Below, piece after piece: positions 34,233 to 42,638 of a stretch of DNA of 46,152 nt. A model generated the notes under the pieces. That model ran no database searches. It was not told the DNA's origin and was given only the letters and a program-made list of their open reading frames with translations. The translations under genes were made by a program, and so were the position numbers. The DNA comes from Verrucomicrobiota bacterium (GTDB lineage: Bacteria > Verrucomicrobiota > Verrucomicrobiia > Limisphaerales > JAFGQR01). Each line of letters opens with the position of its first letter. Within the stretch, counting starts at the first letter, position 1. The DNA lies in NCBI GenBank assembly GCA_016935555.1, contig JAFGQR010000077.1, positions 1-46,152 on the forward strand, given 5' to 3'.

Positions 34233-36379
34233 TCCGCGTGTTCGGGTGCGACGATCAGGCGCCGTTCCCGGCCCGCCTCCAGCCGCAGGGGCAGGCCCCG
34301 CTGGAGGCGCAGCCCGGAATGGCGTTGGGGGGCGGCGCCGTCCGCGTCGCGGACGCGGTAGGATTGGGCGGCATCCACGACGAACCACTCGGGGAACTGG
34401 TTGATGCGGGGATAATCCATGGGGAGGCGCAGGAAGGTCCTATGGCGGGGCTGGTCGAACACGAGGCGTCCTTCCCAGGGTTGATCGGCTGCGAGGCTGA
34501 GATAAAGCTGGTCGCCATCACGCGCGGCGCCGAAGCGGAGGTCGGCGCGCCACGGGTGGGCGGTGAGCCCCGCGGTTTTCCACAGGGCCACCATCAGCGA
34601 GGTGCGGGCGACGTTGCCGTCGCCGTGCCAGCCTTCGATGACGCCGTCGGGTTGCTGCATGGCCCACATGAGCCGGGTCTGGCTCTCGATCCATTCATCG
34701 GCACCGGGCACGAGCTCGCGGTTGAAGAGGTTGAGGGCGCCTTCGATCGAATCGGCGAAGCCGTCGGCGCTTTTGTCGCCCCAGGCGGCGCCCACGTATT
34801 TGCCCTTCAGATTGCCCAGGACCTTGCGGACGGCCTCGCGGTAGGCGGGCGTGCGGTCGACGAGGTAGACCGCGTAGAAGCCGTCGTAGTTGTAGCCCCA
34901 CGTGTCGCAGAGCGCCTCCGCGTGCTTGCCGGTTTTCGGCTGAAACGACGTGTAGAGCAAGCCGTCTTCATTGCTGCCGGCCTCGAGAATCCGGTCCAGC
35001 ATCTCGTGAATCGGCCCGGCATAGGCGCGGTGCCGCTCGGGCTCGGCCCGCGACACGGCCACATAGAGCTCGGTCAATCCGTTGACCACTTCGCAGCCGT
35101 GATCGGACAGCCGCAGCGTGTCCAGATCGCGCGTCGGATGATGCCCGCCCAGCAGGAAATAATCGCCCAGCCGCAGCGCCCAATCCAGGTATTTCCGCTG
35201 CCCGGTGAACCAGAACAGGCGCGAACACGCCTGGAGCAGGTCCCCGCAAACCTCGATGTTCAGCGTGGGGATCCGACCGTGAGGTGTGGCCACGGGCGCG
35301 TGGGCCCAGAGATCGTCCATCAGGCCGATCATGCGCTCCGACCACGGGCTTGGGCCGAGCCATTCGGTGATCGGGATCAGGCCGTCCTTCACATACTCCG
35401 CACTCTCGAACACAATCGCGTCCACATCGACCGTCTCGCGCCGATACCCCTGCTTCGAGAATGAATAGTCGTCCGTCAGACGCCCCAGCCGGCTCGTCAG
35501 CCGGATCTCGGTGCCCAGCATGTCGCGCAACCGGCCTTCAAACAGATCGCGGTCGGTCATGCTGGCGGTGAGAACCATGTAGGGATAATTGTCCGCCGCC
35601 GCATCGCGCCCGTTCCAGTAGTCGCGGCTGCGCGTCAGGTTGCGTGGAATCAACCCCGTCACCGGGTCCGCGTGCGCCAGCCACCCGTCCACGTAGCGGC
35701 GGCACCGGTAAAACGCCTCGTTCGCCACACGCGCGTTGCGTTCCGCCTCCCGAAAGCGCGCCAAGGCGGACGCCCCAAACGTCTCCCCGGCGCTCGCCGC
35801 CGGCGCGCGGTCCCAGATCCGGCGCATGTCGGGAAACGCCTCGCCCGGAGGGGCGGAGGAGGTGCCAGGGGCGCGGATGACGCGGGCTTTATGGGCAGGC
35901 GCCTGAAGACCCGGCGGAGCCGGCGCGGACGCGACAGCGCCCGTTTCCAGAACCAGGCGCGCCTCGGCGACGAACGCGGTCCGGCCGCCGGCGGCGGCCA
36001 GGGTGAGGTTGACTTGTGTGCCCGTGATGCCTGGCGGCAGCAGCACGCGCAGCCAGCGGAACCCGTCGTAGCCGCCGCCGGCCAGCGGGACGGTCGCGCC
36101 GTTGATTTGGGCGATGGCCGAGCGCTGATCGCCTTTGGCCCCCCAAAGCAGTTCGAGGCACTGGCCCGGCGCGGGGGCAACGTCGAACTGAAGCTCCAGG
36201 GGACCCCGGCCCAGCCAGTGGTAGGGATGCCCGGCGTAGGTTTCGGGCCCCTCGACAAAACGCCGCCAAGCCAGGGGACCGCCCCCGGGCGCAACCGCCT
36301 CGGGCGCGGCAACGCGGCCGGCGTCGCCCCAAGCCACCGTGCCGGCGGCCAACCAACAAACCATCGGGATGCAGTTCAT
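34229..36379 (-). CDS. secreted (alpha/alpha)6-barrel glycosidase-like protein
   Basis: A 716-residue protein. The signal peptide is residues 1-19 (IPMVCWLAAGTVAWG). A beta-sandwich (~30-165; HWLGRGPLELQFDVAPAPGQ, LELLWGAKGDQ) precedes a long alpha-helical domain (~205-600) with PRNLTRSRDYWNGRDAAADN, PYMVLTASMTDRDLFEGRLR, LWFTGQRKYLDWALRLGDYF and DGFADSIEGALNLFNRE. It closes with another beta domain. The helical repeat pattern with WNGRD/Asp-rich loops fits six-hairpin glycosidases or lyases; I cannot assign a GH or PL family. It has a promoter with the -10 only 6 nt before the ATG and no Shine-Dalgarno. It overlaps the next gene by 4 bp, implying joint translation. Confidence 0.78.
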   Translation of the reverse strand: MNCIPMVCWLAAGTVAWGDAGRVAAPEAVAPGGGPLAWRRFVEGPETYAGHPYHWLGRGPLELQFDVAPAPGQCLELLWGAKGDQRSAIAQINGATVPLAGGGYDGFRWLRVLLPPGITGTQVNLTLAAAGGRTAFVAEARLVLETGAVASAPAPPGLQAPAHKARVIRAPGTSSAPPGEAFPDMRRIWDRAPAASAGETFGASALARFREAERNARVANEAFYRCRRYVDGWLAHADPVTGLIPRNLTRSRDYWNGRDAAADNYPYMVLTASMTDRDLFEGRLRDMLGTEIRLTSRLGRLTDDYSFSKQGYRRETVDVDAIVFESAEYVKDGLIPITEWLGPSPWSERMIGLMDDLWAHAPVATPHGRIPTLNIEVCGDLLQACSRLFWFTGQRKYLDWALRLGDYFLLGGHHPTRDLDTLRLSDHGCEVVNGLTELYVAVSRAEPERHRAYAGPIHEMLDRILEAGSNEDGLLYTSFQPKTGKHAEALCDTWGYNYDGFYAVYLVDRTPAYREAVRKVLGNLKGKYVGAAWGDKSADGFADSIEGALNLFNRELVPGADEWIESQTRLMWAMQQPDGVIEGWHGDGNVARTSLMVALWKTAGLTAHPWRADLRFGAARDGDQLYLSLAADQPWEGRLVFDQPRHRTFLRLPMDYPRINQFPEWFVVDAAQSYRVRDADGAAPQRHSGLRLQRGLPLRLEAGRERRLIVAPEHAE

Positions 36380-36385
36380 GACGGC

Positions 36386-36414
36386 TTGTTAGGCCGCCTG
36401 GGGACGAAAGGCAA
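36386..36414 (-). promoter_or_regulatory. promoter of the six-hairpin-like gene
   Basis: On the minus strand TTGCCT (36414-36409), 17 bp, TAACAA (36391-36386), then 6 nt to the ATG at 36379. Same -35 sequence and spacing as at 20819 and 41740. Confidence 0.45.
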
Positions 36415-36459
36415 ACCGGAAGCGAGCCTTCCGCCCACGCGGGGGCGGGGCGGGAAGCC

Positions 36460-38553
36460 TCAGGGCGTGAGGATCCGGACGTGATCGATCTTGCCCCGCA
36501 GCGGGTGCGGGGCCGTGTAGCGGCCAACGGCGGTGCGCGTGTCCTCGCCGACGCTCAATTCGTCCAGGGGCTGGGTGGAAATCACGCCGGGCGCCTTGGC
36601 TGTGGCCGCCTCGCGGCCTTGGATGGCCAGCCGCATGGTGCCGTCCCGGGCCAGCGTGGCCTCAAGAGTGAACCGTCCCGTGGGCGCTTCGGTGGCGGCG
36701 GCCTCGAAAACCCGGCCGTCAATGCGCACGCTGAACACGGGCCGGCCGCCCTGGAGATGCAGGGCGTAACCGTGCTGCCGCCCCCCCTGGGCCAGAATGA
36801 CGCCGTCGCGCGACTCGGGCTGCACCTCGCAGGAAATCCGCAGCGGACGGCCCGCGATCCGGGGCGTTGCCGGGCCGGCGCCGCCGGCGGCGGATTCGGG
36901 GAGCGCATGCACATGGGCGCGCTTGGCCCACGCCTCCCACGCGGCCGCCAGTTCGCGCGCCTTGGCGGGTTCGCGCGCCATCAGATCGACCATCTCCGTG
37001 GGATCAGCGTCCAGATCGTAAAGTTCCCAGGCGTCCCCGGACAGGGAGACGAGTTTCCATTTCCCGTCGCGCACGGCGCGGCTGCCTTCGTGCTCGAAGA
37101 AGAGCGCGCGGGCGGGGGGTGGGAGCTGCGGACGGGAGAGCAGGGGCAGGAGGCTGCGGCCTTCCATGGGCTGGACGCTGACCCCGTTGCGCTCGGCGGG
37201 ATACGTGGCGCCGGCGGCTTCGATCAGGGTGGGCATCAGGTCGATGACATGTCCCGGCTGGCGGACGAGGGCGGTGGCGGCGCCGGGGGTTTTGAAGAAG
37301 TCGGGCCAATGGAGGATGAGCGGGGTGCGGATGCCGCCTTCGTGGCTGAAGTGTTTGTAGAGGCGCCACGGGGTGTTGCCGGCATTGGCCCACCCGCTGC
37401 CGTAGCTGACGTAGCTGGCCGGACCGCCGACCGTCTTCAGGTCGGCGCCGGTGTGGAGGATGTTGTGGGGGCTGCTCCGCACGTCGAAGCCCAGCGGGTC
37501 CCATTCCCAGCAGGCGCCGTTGTCGCTCAGAAACAGGATCAGCGTGCGGTCGAACTGCCCGTGCCGCTTGAGATCGTCAACCACCCGCCCCACCGCGACG
37601 TCAAGACGGTCGACCATCGCTGCAAAGACCGCCATGCGCCGCGCCAGGTCCCGCCGGCGCTCCTCGGGCAGCGACGCCCATGCCGGGTTGTCCTTGCCGG
37701 CATACGGCGAGGGTTTCGCGTGCGACTTGGCGGGGATGCCGCTGCGCGGGGTGAGGGCGAGGTTGCGGGGCACGAGGCCCAGCGCCTTCTGCCGTGCCAG
37801 TCGCTCGTCGCGGATGGCATCCCAGCCTTTCGCGAAGTACATGGCCTCGTAGGTGGCGATATCGGATTCGTGGGCGTGCAGCGGGAAGTGAGGGGCGTTG
37901 AACGCCAGGTAGAGAAAAAACGGTTTGCGGGCCTGGCGCGCGTCGGCCAGGAAGTCCAGCGCATAATCGGCAAAGGCGTCGGTGGCGTAGAAGGTGCCGG
38001 GCCGGCCGTCTTGGGCCGAGGTGTAGGCACGCGGCGGGCGCTCCTTGGGCCAGCGCGTGTAATACGGCGTTTCGTGCCAGCAGGAGTTGAACCCCCCCAG
38101 CATGCCGTAGAACTCGTCGAACCCGCGGTCGGTCGGCTTGACGTCGTGCTGGTTGTGAAGGTGCCACTTCCCCACCATGTAGGTCCGGTAGCCCGCCGCC
38201 CGCAGCACCTCGGCCAGGGTCGCCGTGTTCGGCTGCAACGTGCCCCGATAACCCGGAAACTGCGGCCCGCGATCGTTGGACATCGCCCCCACACCGGCCT
38301 GATGCGGGTAAAGCCCGGTGAGCAGGGACGCGCGAGTCGGGCAACAACGGGCCGTGTTGTAGAACTGTGTGAACCGGACCCCGCCCTTTGCCAGGGCGTC
38401 CAGGTTCGGGGTGCGGATCTCGCCGCCGTAACAGCCAAGATCCGACCAGCCCAGGTCGTCCGCCAGGATGAGCACGATGTTCGGTTTCGCCGCCGCGGCG
38501 GCATGGCCGCACAGCGCCACAACCAAGGCAAGAACGACGAGACGGAATTTCAT
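36460..38553 (-). CDS. arylsulfatase with C-terminal lectin-like domain
   Basis: A 697-residue exported sulfatase. The signal peptide is residues 1-21 (LVVLALVVALCGHAAA). PNIVLILADDLGWSDLGCYG carries the two metal-binding aspartates. The formylglycine motif is CCPTRAS with Cys70, Pro72 and Arg74. YMVGKWHLHNQ supplies the conserved Lys/His, and LFLSDNGACWEWDP the second metal-binding Asp-Asn. Residues ~585-697 are an added beta-rich, LamG-like domain (ISCEVQPESRDGVILAQGGR, YALHLQGGRPVFSVRIDGRV) found in some verrucomicrobial sulfatases and thought to bind glycans. It lies 98 bp behind the Tat oxidoreductase and 80 bp before the six-hairpin gene. Target: some sulfated polysaccharide. Confidence 0.95.
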   Translation of the reverse strand: MKFRLVVLALVVALCGHAAAAAKPNIVLILADDLGWSDLGCYGGEIRTPNLDALAKGGVRFTQFYNTARCCPTRASLLTGLYPHQAGVGAMSNDRGPQFPGYRGTLQPNTATLAEVLRAAGYRTYMVGKWHLHNQHDVKPTDRGFDEFYGMLGGFNSCWHETPYYTRWPKERPPRAYTSAQDGRPGTFYATDAFADYALDFLADARQARKPFFLYLAFNAPHFPLHAHESDIATYEAMYFAKGWDAIRDERLARQKALGLVPRNLALTPRSGIPAKSHAKPSPYAGKDNPAWASLPEERRRDLARRMAVFAAMVDRLDVAVGRVVDDLKRHGQFDRTLILFLSDNGACWEWDPLGFDVRSSPHNILHTGADLKTVGGPASYVSYGSGWANAGNTPWRLYKHFSHEGGIRTPLILHWPDFFKTPGAATALVRQPGHVIDLMPTLIEAAGATYPAERNGVSVQPMEGRSLLPLLSRPQLPPPARALFFEHEGSRAVRDGKWKLVSLSGDAWELYDLDADPTEMVDLMAREPAKARELAAAWEAWAKRAHVHALPESAAGGAGPATPRIAGRPLRISCEVQPESRDGVILAQGGRQHGYALHLQGGRPVFSVRIDGRVFEAAATEAPTGRFTLEATLARDGTMRLAIQGREAATAKAPGVISTQPLDELSVGEDTRTAVGRYTAPHPLRGKIDHVRILTP

Positions 38554-38651
38554 GGCGGTGGGTTTCGGGATGTCTGCCGACGATGGATTCACGCCAGGCT
38601 GTTCCCGGGCGCCCGGTCTGAGGCGGCCCGGAATGCGCCCGAAGCGGCGGA

Positions 38652-40025
38652 TCACGTTTCCAGCGTCCAGCCGTCGCGGTAGGGCGGGCTGACGAAGGCG
38701 TTGGCCTTCTCGTGGTTGGTGAAGCGCATCGCCTTGGCATCCCAGGCCAGCGTCTGGCCGGGGAACCGGATCGCAATCGCCCCCAACAACGCCACTTCGG
38801 TGAGCGGCCCGCCGTAGCCGAAATGCGAGCCGGCCTGGCGCCCGGTCCGGATCGCCTCGAGCCAATCCCAGGCATGGCTCTTGACCCGCACAATCTTCTC
38901 CGGCGGCGCGTTCTTGCCCGAATACTGGTTCATCAGTTCGTCGGGCACCAAGTGGCACCCGCCGCCACCGTGCGACCCGTGCACAATCATCCCCTTCTCC
39001 CCCAGCAGAATCGCGCCGGTGCCGGGCACCTTGTCGTCGGCGGCAAACCCGGCGGGCCTGGGAATGCGCGTGGTGCCGTCGTGCCATACCACCCGGACCG
39101 GCCCGCGCCCGGCCTTGGCGGGGAACTCGAACGTGATCCGTGCGCCGGGCGGGTAGGTCAAACCATGCCGCGCCGGGTCGTAATTCGTCACCTCCGCGCG
39201 GACCGTCGACGGCGCGTCAAGGTCCAACGCCCAAAACGCCGGGTCGAGGACGTGACACACCCAGTCGCCGACGGTGCCGGTTCCGAACGGCATCCAGCCG
39301 CGCCAGTTCCAGTGGACCCAGAGCGGCGAATAGGGACGGAAGGGCACCGGTCCAAGCCACAGGTCGTAGTCCAATCCTGGCGGCACGTCGTGGTGCTCAT
39401 CCACTTTGCCCAGGTTGCGCTGTTGGCAATACACCTGGGGAAACGCGTCGCAGCCGGCGTGCACGGTGTGGACCGGGCCGATGGCGCCGGCCCAGACCCA
39501 TTCGCAGAGGCGCCGGATGGAGCCGCTGGAATGGCCCTGGTTGCCCAACTGGGTGACCACGCGGTGGCGGCGGGCCGACGCCATCAGCACGCGCACCTCC
39601 TGAACCGAGTGGGCCAGCGGTTTTTCGCAATAGACATGCTTGCCCCGCCGCATGGCTTCCAAGGCAATGACGGCGTGGGTGTGATCGGGGGTGCCGATCA
39701 CCACGCCGTCAATCTCCCGCCCCATCCGGTCCAACATCACACGGTAGTCCTTGAACCGTTTGGCCTTCGGGTATTGCGCGAACTTCTTGGCGGCGTACTT
39801 CTCGTCCACATCGCAAAGCGCCACCAGGTTGTGCCCCTGGCCGACCACCGCGTCCACGTCCGAGCCGCCCTGGCTGCCCACACCGATGCCGGCCACGTTG
39901 ACCTTGGCGCTCGGCGGCAGAGACTCGCCTCCGCGCAACAGGATCGAAGGGGCCAAAGGCAACAGCGCCACACCAACACCGGTGCGGCATAGGAATCGTC
40001 TGCGGTTGGTTGGAACGTGTTTCAT
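38652..40025 (-). CDS. Tat-exported Gfo/Idh/MocA oxidoreductase
   Basis: A 457-residue protein. The Tat signal is NRRRFLCRTGVGVALLPLAP. The Rossmann fold starts KVNVAGIGVGSQGGSDVDAV; the catalytic-lysine motif is EKPLAHS. The C-terminal domain has GLDYDLWLGPVPFRPYSPLW and GTVGDWVCHVLDPAFWALDL, typical of the periplasmic subgroup. Such enzymes use a tightly bound NAD(P) to oxidise or rearrange sugars, some in 3-keto-glycoside routes. It is first in the minus-strand block with the sulfatase, and divergent from a second such gene 287 bp away. Confidence 0.94.
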   Translation of the reverse strand: MKHVPTNRRRFLCRTGVGVALLPLAPSILLRGGESLPPSAKVNVAGIGVGSQGGSDVDAVVGQGHNLVALCDVDEKYAAKKFAQYPKAKRFKDYRVMLDRMGREIDGVVIGTPDHTHAVIALEAMRRGKHVYCEKPLAHSVQEVRVLMASARRHRVVTQLGNQGHSSGSIRRLCEWVWAGAIGPVHTVHAGCDAFPQVYCQQRNLGKVDEHHDVPPGLDYDLWLGPVPFRPYSPLWVHWNWRGWMPFGTGTVGDWVCHVLDPAFWALDLDAPSTVRAEVTNYDPARHGLTYPPGARITFEFPAKAGRGPVRVVWHDGTTRIPRPAGFAADDKVPGTGAILLGEKGMIVHGSHGGGGCHLVPDELMNQYSGKNAPPEKIVRVKSHAWDWLEAIRTGRQAGSHFGYGGPLTEVALLGAIAIRFPGQTLAWDAKAMRFTNHEKANAFVSPPYRDGWTLET

Positions 40026-40312
40026 AGGCTCATGTCGGCTGTGGGTGAACGGCAATGGGACGATTGGACTGCCGGACGGCCGCCGACATTCACCGCGGTT
40101 TTCAGGCCACCCCTGGGCCCCCCCCACCCAGTCCACGCCAAGACCGCAGGCCGCCCCCCCCCCGCGACAAGGAAACGCGGTCCCGCTCCCCTGTGGACGC
40201 CGGCGCCGGGACGTGGCATCCCGCGGCTCGGGAACGGCGCGCCGCCCCCGCGGGACGGGGCCTTTGGATTTTGCTTTCCAAAACAGGCGCCTTCCGGTAG
40301 CCGTGACCCATT

Positions 40313-41725
40313 ATGAGACAACCTTCAGACCGGCTTGGAACGCGGCGCGACTTCCTCAGAACCACGAGCCGCATGGCGGCGGCATCGGCGCTGGCGGGGG
40401 TGACGATCCCGCGGGTGCATGCGGCCGACGATGCCACCATTCACCTGGCGTTGATCGGGTGCGGCGGACGCGGCAACGGGGCGGTAGCCAACGCGATGTC
40501 GGCCGGCGGCCTGGTGCTGGGAGACGACGCGGGAACGACCCGGGCCAAGGGCACGGGTGCGGGCGGTCCGATCCAGCTGGTGGCCATGGCGGATCTGCGC
40601 CAGGACCGCCTCGACCAGTCGCATCAGGTGCTCAGCCGCACGCTTGGCAACCGCATCGCCGTCCCCCCCGAACGCCGGTTCCTGGGTTTCGACGCCTACC
40701 GGCGCGCGATCGATTGCCTGCGGCCGGGAGACGTGGCCATCCTGACCACGCACGCCGCCTTCCGGGCGCCGCACCTCGAGTATGCCGTCGAAAAAGGGGT
40801 GCATGTCTTCATGGAAAAGGACTTCGCCGCGGACCCGGGCGGCATCCGACGCATCCTGCGCGCCGGCGAAGCCGCCGAGAAGAAGAACCTCAAGATCGGC
40901 GCGGGGCTGATGTGCCGCCATTCGTCGGCGCGTCAGGCGCTGATCCGGAAGATCCGCGACGGCGCGATGGGGGACATCCAGCTGATCCGGGCGTATCGGA
41001 TGGACCCGGGGTATTTCATGGGGCCGTTCCCGCGCGGCCAGAACGAGCTGCTGTGGCAGCTCAGCCCGGGGCATCCCTACCAGTTTCTGTGGGCGTCGGG
41101 CGGAATTTTCATCGAGCTGATGATCCACCAGATCGACGAGTGTTTTTGGATCAAGGACAGCTACCCGGTGTCGGCCCACGGCGTCGGCGGGCGGTTCGCC
41201 GGCAGCACCGACGCGAGCCAGAACCTGGACAGCTACTCGATCGAATACACGTTCGCAGACGGCGCCAAGGCGCTGGTCACCGGCCGGTACGTCCCGCGGT
41301 GCCACAACGATTTTTCGACGTTCGTCCACGGCACCGCCTGCGCGGCGAAGTTCTCCGGCGACATCCACGCGCCGACGTCGTGGCTCTACAAGGACCAGCG
41401 GATCGAGCCGGCCAACATCGCCTGGAAAACGCCCAGGGAAACCGTCAACCCGTGGCAGGCGGAGTGGGATGCGCTGCTGAGCGCCATCCGCAACGACCGC
41501 CCGCACAACGAGGCGCGGCGGGCGGCCTTGTCGAACCTGGGTGCCATCATGGGCCGGGCGGCGGTTCACACCGGCAAGGTCGTCACCTGGGACCAGGCCA
41601 TGGCGTCGACATTCCAATTCTGCCCGAACGTGGACGCCCTGACCGCCTCGAGCCCCGCGCCGGTGCAGGCAAATGCCGAAGGCCGCTACCCGGCGCCGGT
41701 TCCCGGGAGCTGGACGGAGATCTGA
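40313..41725 (+). CDS. Tat-exported Gfo/Idh/MocA oxidoreductase with EKD motif
   Basis: A 470-residue protein. The Tat signal is TRRDFLRTTSRMAAASALAG, the Rossmann entry LALIGCGGRGNGAVANAM, and the C-terminal domain ASGGIFIELMIHQIDECFWI. The usual EKP motif reads EKD (FMEKDFAADPGG), keeping the catalytic Lys but not the Pro. It also carries a Gly-rich insertion near residues 62-84 (GGLVLGDDAGTTRAKGTGAG). The substrate is unknown; it probably acts on a sugar. The ATG at 40313 gives a proper Tat leader. The 287-bp divergent region upstream is C/G-rich and shows no clear promoter on this strand. Confidence 0.93.
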   Translation: MRQPSDRLGTRRDFLRTTSRMAAASALAGVTIPRVHAADDATIHLALIGCGGRGNGAVANAMSAGGLVLGDDAGTTRAKGTGAGGPIQLVAMADLRQDRLDQSHQVLSRTLGNRIAVPPERRFLGFDAYRRAIDCLRPGDVAILTTHAAFRAPHLEYAVEKGVHVFMEKDFAADPGGIRRILRAGEAAEKKNLKIGAGLMCRHSSARQALIRKIRDGAMGDIQLIRAYRMDPGYFMGPFPRGQNELLWQLSPGHPYQFLWASGGIFIELMIHQIDECFWIKDSYPVSAHGVGGRFAGSTDASQNLDSYSIEYTFADGAKALVTGRYVPRCHNDFSTFVHGTACAAKFSGDIHAPTSWLYKDQRIEPANIAWKTPRETVNPWQAEWDALLSAIRNDRPHNEARRAALSNLGAIMGRAAVHTGKVVTWDQAMASTFQFCPNVDALTASSPAPVQANAEGRYPAPVPGSWTEI

Positions 41726-41739
41726 GATCCGCGAAAGGA

Positions 41740-41768
41740 TTGCCTTGGGAGTGCCCGGGGCCTAGGGT
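41740..41768 (+). promoter_or_regulatory. promoter of the BON-domain gene
   Basis: TTGCCT (41740-41745), 17 bp, TAGGGT (41763-41768), and the ATG at 41776 after 7 nt. A near-leaderless mRNA is expected. Confidence 0.45.
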
Positions 41769-41775
41769 GTCGCGC

Positions 41776-42270
41776 ATGAAGAAAGTGTTCTGGTCATTCC
41801 TCTTCGGAGCGGCAACGGGAGTGATCGGCTACTGGTATGTGGACCACCACCGCGAGGAAGCCCTTCGCGCCCAACAGGCCCTCATGGAACATGTCGAAGC
41901 CGCCGCACAGTCCATCGGGAAAAAGTTCGAGGACATCTCCGCCCAAACCGTCAAGGACCAACTGGCCCGCTCCGGAGTCTACATCGTCGAAAAAGCCAAA
42001 GCCGCCGGCACGGCCGTCGCCGACGCCGCGACCGACGCGCGGATCACCGCCAGCGTGAAGAGCAAGCTCTTCAGCGAACCCGGCTTCACGGCGCTGTCCA
42101 TCCACGTGGACGCCTCGGGCGGCGTGGTCACGCTCTCCGGCACCGCCGCCACCCCCGAACAGATCGCCCGCGCGGTGGAACTGGCCGCCGGAACCGACGG
42201 CGTGCGGCGCGTCATCTCCACCCTCCAAATCAAGGAACCCAGAATCCCGCCCGACCCCGCCGAACCCTGA
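41776..42270 (+). CDS. membrane-anchored BON-domain protein
   Basis: A 164-residue protein. Residues 4-20 (VFWSFLFGAATGVIGYW) are one N-terminal membrane anchor; a helical Ala-rich linker follows to about residue 85. A single BON domain (~88-155: DARITASVKSKLFSEPGFTA, VDASGGVVTLSGTAATPEQI, AGTDGVRRVISTLQI) ends the protein. BON domains bind phospholipid or envelope surfaces, as in OsmY, and are often linked to envelope stress. It stands alone, with its own promoter 7 nt from the ATG. The 160 bp following it hold no gene I can support. Confidence 0.92.
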   Translation: MKKVFWSFLFGAATGVIGYWYVDHHREEALRAQQALMEHVEAAAQSIGKKFEDISAQTVKDQLARSGVYIVEKAKAAGTAVADAATDARITASVKSKLFSEPGFTALSIHVDASGGVVTLSGTAATPEQIARAVELAAGTDGVRRVISTLQIKEPRIPPDPAEP

Positions 42271-42433
42271 GTCCGCCAGGGACCGGGCAGGTCTCAGAAA
42301 CGCGCAACGGGCCACCCCCAACAGTCAGCTTCCCCCGAGTTCAGCCGTGGGCCCCGCCGTGACGCGCCCCTGCCCGCACAACGGGCACCCCCACGGCAGG
42401 CAACCGCGTTGCACCGCGCGCGTGACGCGTTAA

Positions 42434-42490
42434 ACGTTGAGCGTTGACCGTTGAACGTTGAACGTTGAACGTTGAACGTTGAACGTTGAA
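42434..42490 (+). repeat. heptamer tandem array, left part (8 units)
   Basis: Eight units of ACGTTGA, with G or C replacing the first base in units 2 and 3, plus one base. The repeat is GTTGAAC in another register. It ends exactly at the left end of the insertion sequence. Confidence 0.95.
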
Positions 42491-42568
42491 CCTCAAAGAT
42501 GCAGGAACGAGGGTCGAAGTGGGCGCAAAAACATTGATTTTATTGGTTGAAAGCGCATTTTCGGGGTA

Positions 42569-42605
42569 GTGTCAATAACCTCACAAAATGTGAAGTTATT
42601 GACAC
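42569..42605 (+). promoter_or_regulatory. long hairpin in the insertion sequence leader, overlapping a -35 box
   Basis: GTGTCAATAAC (42569-42579) pairs with GTTATTGACAC (42595-42605); the stem continues with TCAC/GTGA around a 5-nt AAAAT loop, giving 15 paired bases and one C-A mismatch. The right arm contains TTGACA (42599-42604), which may be the transposase -35 (17 bp before TTTTGC). It could be a transposase binding site or a block to outside transcription. No T tract follows, so it is not a classic terminator. Confidence 0.6.
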
Positions 42606-42638
42606 CGCACGCAAACCGTCATTTTGCGCGCGCTGAAA

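Noticed and set aside
40026..40312. Small genes in the divergent region between the two oxidoreductases
   Set aside because: Frames on both strands are Pro/Arg-rich, with no ribosome-binding site, signal or domain.
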